Assembly: GCA_949358305.1 (NCBI GenBank)
Contig: OX442324.1
Coordinates: 2,283,501 to 2,347,500 of the forward strand
Reading direction: 5' to 3'
Origin: Strigamia acuminata
Taxonomy: Eukaryota > Arthropoda > Chilopoda > Geophilomorpha > Linotaeniidae
Length of the DNA stretch: 64,000 nt
Shown here piece by piece: positions 25,501-31,500 of this stretch. The notes beneath the pieces were generated by a model. The model had not been told where the DNA came from and did not search any database. It saw nothing but the letters and a program-made list of their open reading frames with translations. Position 1 is the stretch's first letter. Every line of letters begins with the position of its first letter. The translations under genes and the position numbers were made by a program.

Positions 25501-28500
25501 AACACATGCTGAGCTCATTTTATTTGAAAGCCATTATTTTGATAATAGAGAGTTTGCGGGATGCATTTTTTCCTTATTTTGCTCCACGATACACTAAGTA
25601 CCATATCGTAAGGGAAAAACCTTTAGTGTATCGTTTTTAACACTAAAATAAAATATAGCGCGGCCAATCAGAATTCAGAACACTATATTGTTAGCTCCGC
25701 CCATTGCAAATGGCGATTATTTTGTATCACGACGGATTGTGCACTTTGACAATCGAAGAGACGTTTTCCGAGGCCGAATTTCAAGCGGAAACTCGAGCCA
25801 GGGTTCACCAATGCGAGGTCATGGGACACTCATTGCCGAGACGCTTCGAATTTGACGGTCATAGGTAAGTAGATTGGATGATACGTAATGGAAAAATGCA
25901 TCCCGCAAACTCTCTAATATGGACCCGTTGTGCTTTAACGCTCTGAGTTTTGTTACTTCTTGCAAAATTTCACGCAATGCACTTCAGATTCTTTAAAATG
26001 CATCGGTTAAGTTGAAGTTAGTTAAGCTCGGTAATAAGAAAATTGAGCAATTGCTTAATTGCATTTATACGCTTAAACGTGGGACTGTCATTACGCATTC
26101 TTGGAAACCCACAGGCAAGTGTTTTTGACACACCTACATGTTGACACACCAACTTAATGTTTCAAACTGTTACTGTCTTTTGAAAAATGTGTGTAATAAA
26201 TTTACTGAACAGTATATAAGTCTAAAAATTTGTTTGTGGGTCAACTTGAGTGTGGAGTTTCTAAAAATTCCTATTAGTTCGCATTTAATTTGTTCTAAAT
26301 AATCGCACCAAGCCATCTACTGCGCACTGCAACTGTCAGATATGTATTATTGAACTATGGTTAATGATTTGACTTGGAGGGCCGTGGAAAAATGTTGAAA
26401 CATTAAGTGCGCCGTGAACCGAAAATGTTTGGAAACCATTCGGACTACATTTATCGACTTTAGCTATAAATAAGTTACTTTGTGTAAAACTAGAATAGCA
26501 CTTATTTGAGCTATTTTCAGGCCAGAATCAGAAGTTTATAACTGTTTCTATCTTATGTACAAATTTCAGTTTGACTGGGTTTGAGGACACGCTTTTGGGT
26601 TACACATCACGGTGTGGGTCGATGGTGAGGAAAAAGCTGAAAGACAACTACGAAGCGATTGATGTGATTTGTTTTGGTTTGTAAAAGATTTGAAGACACT
26701 CATTAGTTGTGAGAGTTAACTAAGTGTTGACTTTTGCAGGTCATGTGTTGTTTGAAATGTGTGCAGGTTATGAACTGAATTGTGCGCATCCTTCTTGTCG
26801 CCATCTTGACGAATTACAACGCACTTATCCAGAAATAGCGGAAATACTCAAGTTTATTTTCGAGCAGGAGGATGGAACTTACCCGAGCGTGGAGGACATT
26901 TCTCTGTTGGACTTTTTTCGAAACATGGATTTAAGAGAGATGCGGTCTATGCCTGTTCCACCGCTGTTTCAAGCGCAGCTTTCACCTGCGATTCAAGATC
27001 TTTTGCTTGAAGTTCGGCTATGGCATTTGTCACAATACAAGTAAGACGAATGGAGATATGTAGAGTGAATGAAAATGAGGAGACCCTTTTCAACCGTAGA
27101 ACCGAAATCAAGAAATTTACATTGAATAAAGGCAACGTCTACTATCAGGGGGAAATAGCAATCTGGTCCAAATGTGGTTGCACATGTTATTACTATCTAT
27201 CTAGTAACTGGTTACCATCATAGTTATTTAGCCCCAAAGTAACTACCGTATTTTGCAGATCATAAGACGCATTTTTTTTACTTTGAAAAGTCGACCTAAA
27301 ATTGGGGTGCGTGTTATGGTCCGAACTTGCGTGATACGTGGCTAATCGGGGAATCCCATGAAATTTATTCTGGGATTCCCATGAAAATAAATCAGGGAAT
27401 TATGAAAATAATAATTAAAAATGAAATTTACGAATTTCTTGTAATAATAACATATTTTTATTTTTGTAAAATTGTCTGTCCGTGCGTCTTTTCGTCCAAA
27501 AAATATGGTAGTTACCGTACCATTGCAGATCTTTAGCCCCAAAAGTGGCAGACTGGGTTTAAAAATATTGATTGTCAAGAGTCAACTATAATATTGAAAC
27601 TTTTACTAAATTTTTAACTTATTGTTTAAGGGGGCCCACTTCATGAGGGGCTTCATCGGACAGTCCGCCACTGATTATCGTCTTAGTTATTTAACCTCAA
27701 AAGTAACTAGTCACTATTTGTTAGTGTAAAGCTAGGTTCACACTTATGTTCACTGGATGCAACGCAACACAAGGAAAAATTAGTCAAACTCAATGCAGAG
27801 TCTGTTCAAACTGTAGGGCACATGTGAACAAGGCTGAAACAATTGATGTTGCGTCTGGCCAGTCAGATGGTTTCAATGAAACCTGGAATTGGATCTAGTT
27901 CTAGAAGTAGTTCCAGAATCCGAAAATGGTGGCCTGTTTGCATGTGGCAAAGTCTCGCCAACCAGAAGTGAATCGATGAGAGTTGGAGTCGCTTGTGATT
28001 GGTTGGCCGCAAGACCTTTCCTTGCGTTGCGTCGCTTACTTCAACTTGGAATTGAAGCAGGAATTGGCATCAACGTCAAGAATGTTTGGACCAAGCAGCT
28101 TGCGTTGCGTCAGTTTTCTTGCGTTGCATCTAGTGTGAGCACAAGTGTGACCCTAGCTTTACTTTTTATTGACTTCAGGTACTGTAACGTCCCTCTGTGC
28201 TGTAGTGGAGGACATACAACGTACACCTTCGGCTTTTCTTACGGTCACAAATTATCCCATTATTTCTTCCGACTGAGCCAGGGGCGGATCTACATAAGGG
28301 CTAATAGGGCTTGAGCCCAGGGCCCCCAAGACCCAACGCAATGTACTAAAAAAAAAAAAAAAAGAAATTGTCGCCATTAAAAATTTTGATAAGGGGGCCC
28401 CGAAAATACCTCAAGCCTAAGGCCCCCAAAAGGCTAGATCCGCCCCTGGACGGAGCAGAAATTTTGAACCGGGATACTTTTTCTTATCCATAAGAAGTTT

Positions 28501-31500
28501 GAGCCAAAGCATTTTCCCCCTGTCAATAGACACTGCCTTTGATAAATCACACACACTGCAACTTGAAGAATTAAACATTGCTTCCTTCTTTGATAAATTA
28601 GCTTAAAATTCAAAAGGAAGCTCCCATCTTGGTTACGGTTGCCTGGCAACTACAACTAGGTAACAGCACTCTTCTAAAAGAAAGGTTTCTGGAAATGATT
28701 AATATTTGAAAAACACATTGGAAAAAAGTTAATTTGAAAAGTGTCTCAAAGAGTTGTATGCAACCAATCAGCAATCAGCACTACACCTAATTTGAAAGCC
28801 AGTTAGCCAGCCAGCACTGTGTTAATGTAGTTGCACTTGAAGTTTTGATGAAGATTGCTGTTTGGTTGTAGGTGGTCGACTCCAGAGAAGACACCAGATC
28901 CGTCATTTTCATCTTTTTATGACAATGACGTTGATGGAACGGTGGATGAGGAGTCGAGTGAGGATGAAATGCGTCCGGAGTCGTCACTCATGTATGGTTG
29001 TTGTGTTTCTGAAAGGAATACACCTAACTGTAGCAAGAGGGTTCGTTCTTCTTCCTCGACAGACAACGATCACCGCATCGCTCGGACCACTGCTGTACTT
29101 GAAACTAAGTATGTAAACAAGTGTCATTTCCCTTTGTTTCAGGTGCAAATTTGAAGGCAAAAGGCCACAGTGGTGTAGCTATACTCTGGCCATGTGTAAG
29201 TTTGGCCTAAATCCGAGCCTCATAACTCACTCTGTGCTGCCACCAGGAAAAATAGTTCAGAGTTTATTGCTTGCTTCTTCCAGAAATCTTAGAACGTTCG
29301 CTAACTATTTTCATTAGATCGGTTGCAATCCTGGTGTTTGGATCAGAGAAAAGGCTCGGATTTAGGCCAAACTTACACATGGCCAGAGTATACATCGTTC
29401 TACAATAGGTGCCATTTCAGTTGATCAATATGAATGAAATTAAATAAAAGTACCGTGATGCACCACAAAGGTTTTGTCAACACAAGAAAAAGCCGGCAAG
29501 GGTCAATAAATCGCGCTCTATCGAGCTGGGACTTCCAGGAAGTGCCTGGGCGCCCCGGCGGTAGCTATGCCACTGGAAAGGCCTGTGTACTAAAACAATA
29601 GTAGAGAAATGTATTGAATTTATTGCGCTGACTTTGCGGAGTTTGATTTATCCACACACGCATCACTTGTAAATAGGAATGGATTTCAATGTTAATGAAT
29701 GGGCAATTTCTAAGTATGAGTTTTGAGCGTGGGTATAAATTGAGTTTGGCAAATTCCTTATTAGGTGAAAAATTGTGAATATGGTCAACAATAGAAGCAT
29801 CTTCCGAATATAGGCACTAAAGGGATGTGCTTGTAATTCGAGAAATGCGGTTTGTGCAGTCGGTTTATGTGGTATCGGACTATCGGTGTCGCGAATGAGG
29901 AGTGAAATTCGAAATTTGTCAAGGGTTTGTCGGTTTGCTTGAATTTTTTGTGGATAGTGGCGCAGTCTTACGATCGACTAACTAGTTAAAACGATGGTTC
30001 TCATCTCCGCTGAGGTTTGATGGGAGTTTGACCTTGCAGATTATGTGTTTTCGTGGAAATTCTACACAATGATTAAAACCTTTGGTCAAAAGGTATCTAA
30101 TTTAGCACACAAAATGGTGTAACAAAATGTGTATTAGAGATTTTATTTGGATCATTCATTGGGTGGTGAAAATTGATTGTAATTTTGTTTTGTTTTTCTT
30201 GCATTTCGTACTGCCCAGCCGGTGCATTCCATAAACATATATGTCTTGCATGTCTAATTGAGTTCAATGTTATGGCGTCAGTTTCGTCCTTGTGGTCGAT
30301 TCTGCAAACTGTGTCCAGGGCTCGAAAAGGAAAATTTCACGAATGGCTTTTTCAAAACTTAAAAAAAAAGTAATTCGTACAATTATAAAATCACGAGAGA
30401 AAAATTTATCACGAAGTTTGTTCTGGTGTATTTCGAGCGCTGCTTGTATCAGGTAGAACTGAAACGCGATTCAATTCACGTTTTAAATGTAAATTAGTGT
30501 TATTGGGTGTCAACTTAACTTTTAGTGATCAAATAATATCGTGAGTGCCCTATACATACGAACATTAGAGTTAGGAACGTTTAGAGATACCAAGTTATTA
30601 TAATAGCCAACTGAAGGGTATCCTTGATACAACTGTTGCTGCAGAAACAAAACAAAATCATACAAACTGTAGACACTATACTCAAACCGATACAACGATG
30701 TCCTAACTCCAATTGGTTAAACCGTATCACTGGTGTATTGGCACAAAAAAGTAGCCCATAACACCAGAATTGTTATCTAACTAGGCAAAACAACCATTAA
30801 AAAACTAAACCTTTGTTTAGCTGCCAAAAGAAACAAACTATGCTAACATTGTTTGATTGATTAAAAGGGGAAAAAGCTTATTTTAGCAAATAAAATAAAC
30901 ATTTTATTACCAAATAAACAAAATCCATCATTCTAATCACTTTTTGCACTGAAATTCATTGAAAATAAACAGAACTACTTTTGCGCGTAGTAGAGCACAG
31001 TCCACAGTTAGGCATAATCCGGCTCAACCAATTGGAGTTAGAACATCGTTGTACCGGTTTGGAGTATAGACTAAATGTTTTAGGAATGAAACCTACTGAT
31101 TAATTTGGTTGTTTTGTTGTTGTTATTGTCACTCAGTATTTCTTTTTCTTAATTATTGTAATTTATATATTTTTCTCAGGTATGTTAAGTCATTGATCAA
31201 GCTATTAGTGGTGGTAGGTAAAGTAAGAGAAAATGGTGGTTTATTTTTCTAGTTGATTAATTGCAGTTGGACAAGCATTTTGTTGATCTAGCTCTTAGAA
31301 AACAGTGTACAGAGTATTTTATTGGTAGATTTTGTAAATAGGAAAGGTATGCAAATAGATTCTCTTGATGATAGACTTAGACTAACTTGGAGAAAAGATA
31401 AATAGACACAAAATAGTTGGCATGAACCAAGGAGGTGAGAAAGGAGATGGAATTTTACAAAACACAAGGAAAAAAAGAATTAGTGCGCATAGTAAAATAA

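Noticed and set aside
27889-28314. 141-codon plus-strand frame
   Set aside because: Spans the right part of a miniature element into the next element; not protein-like.
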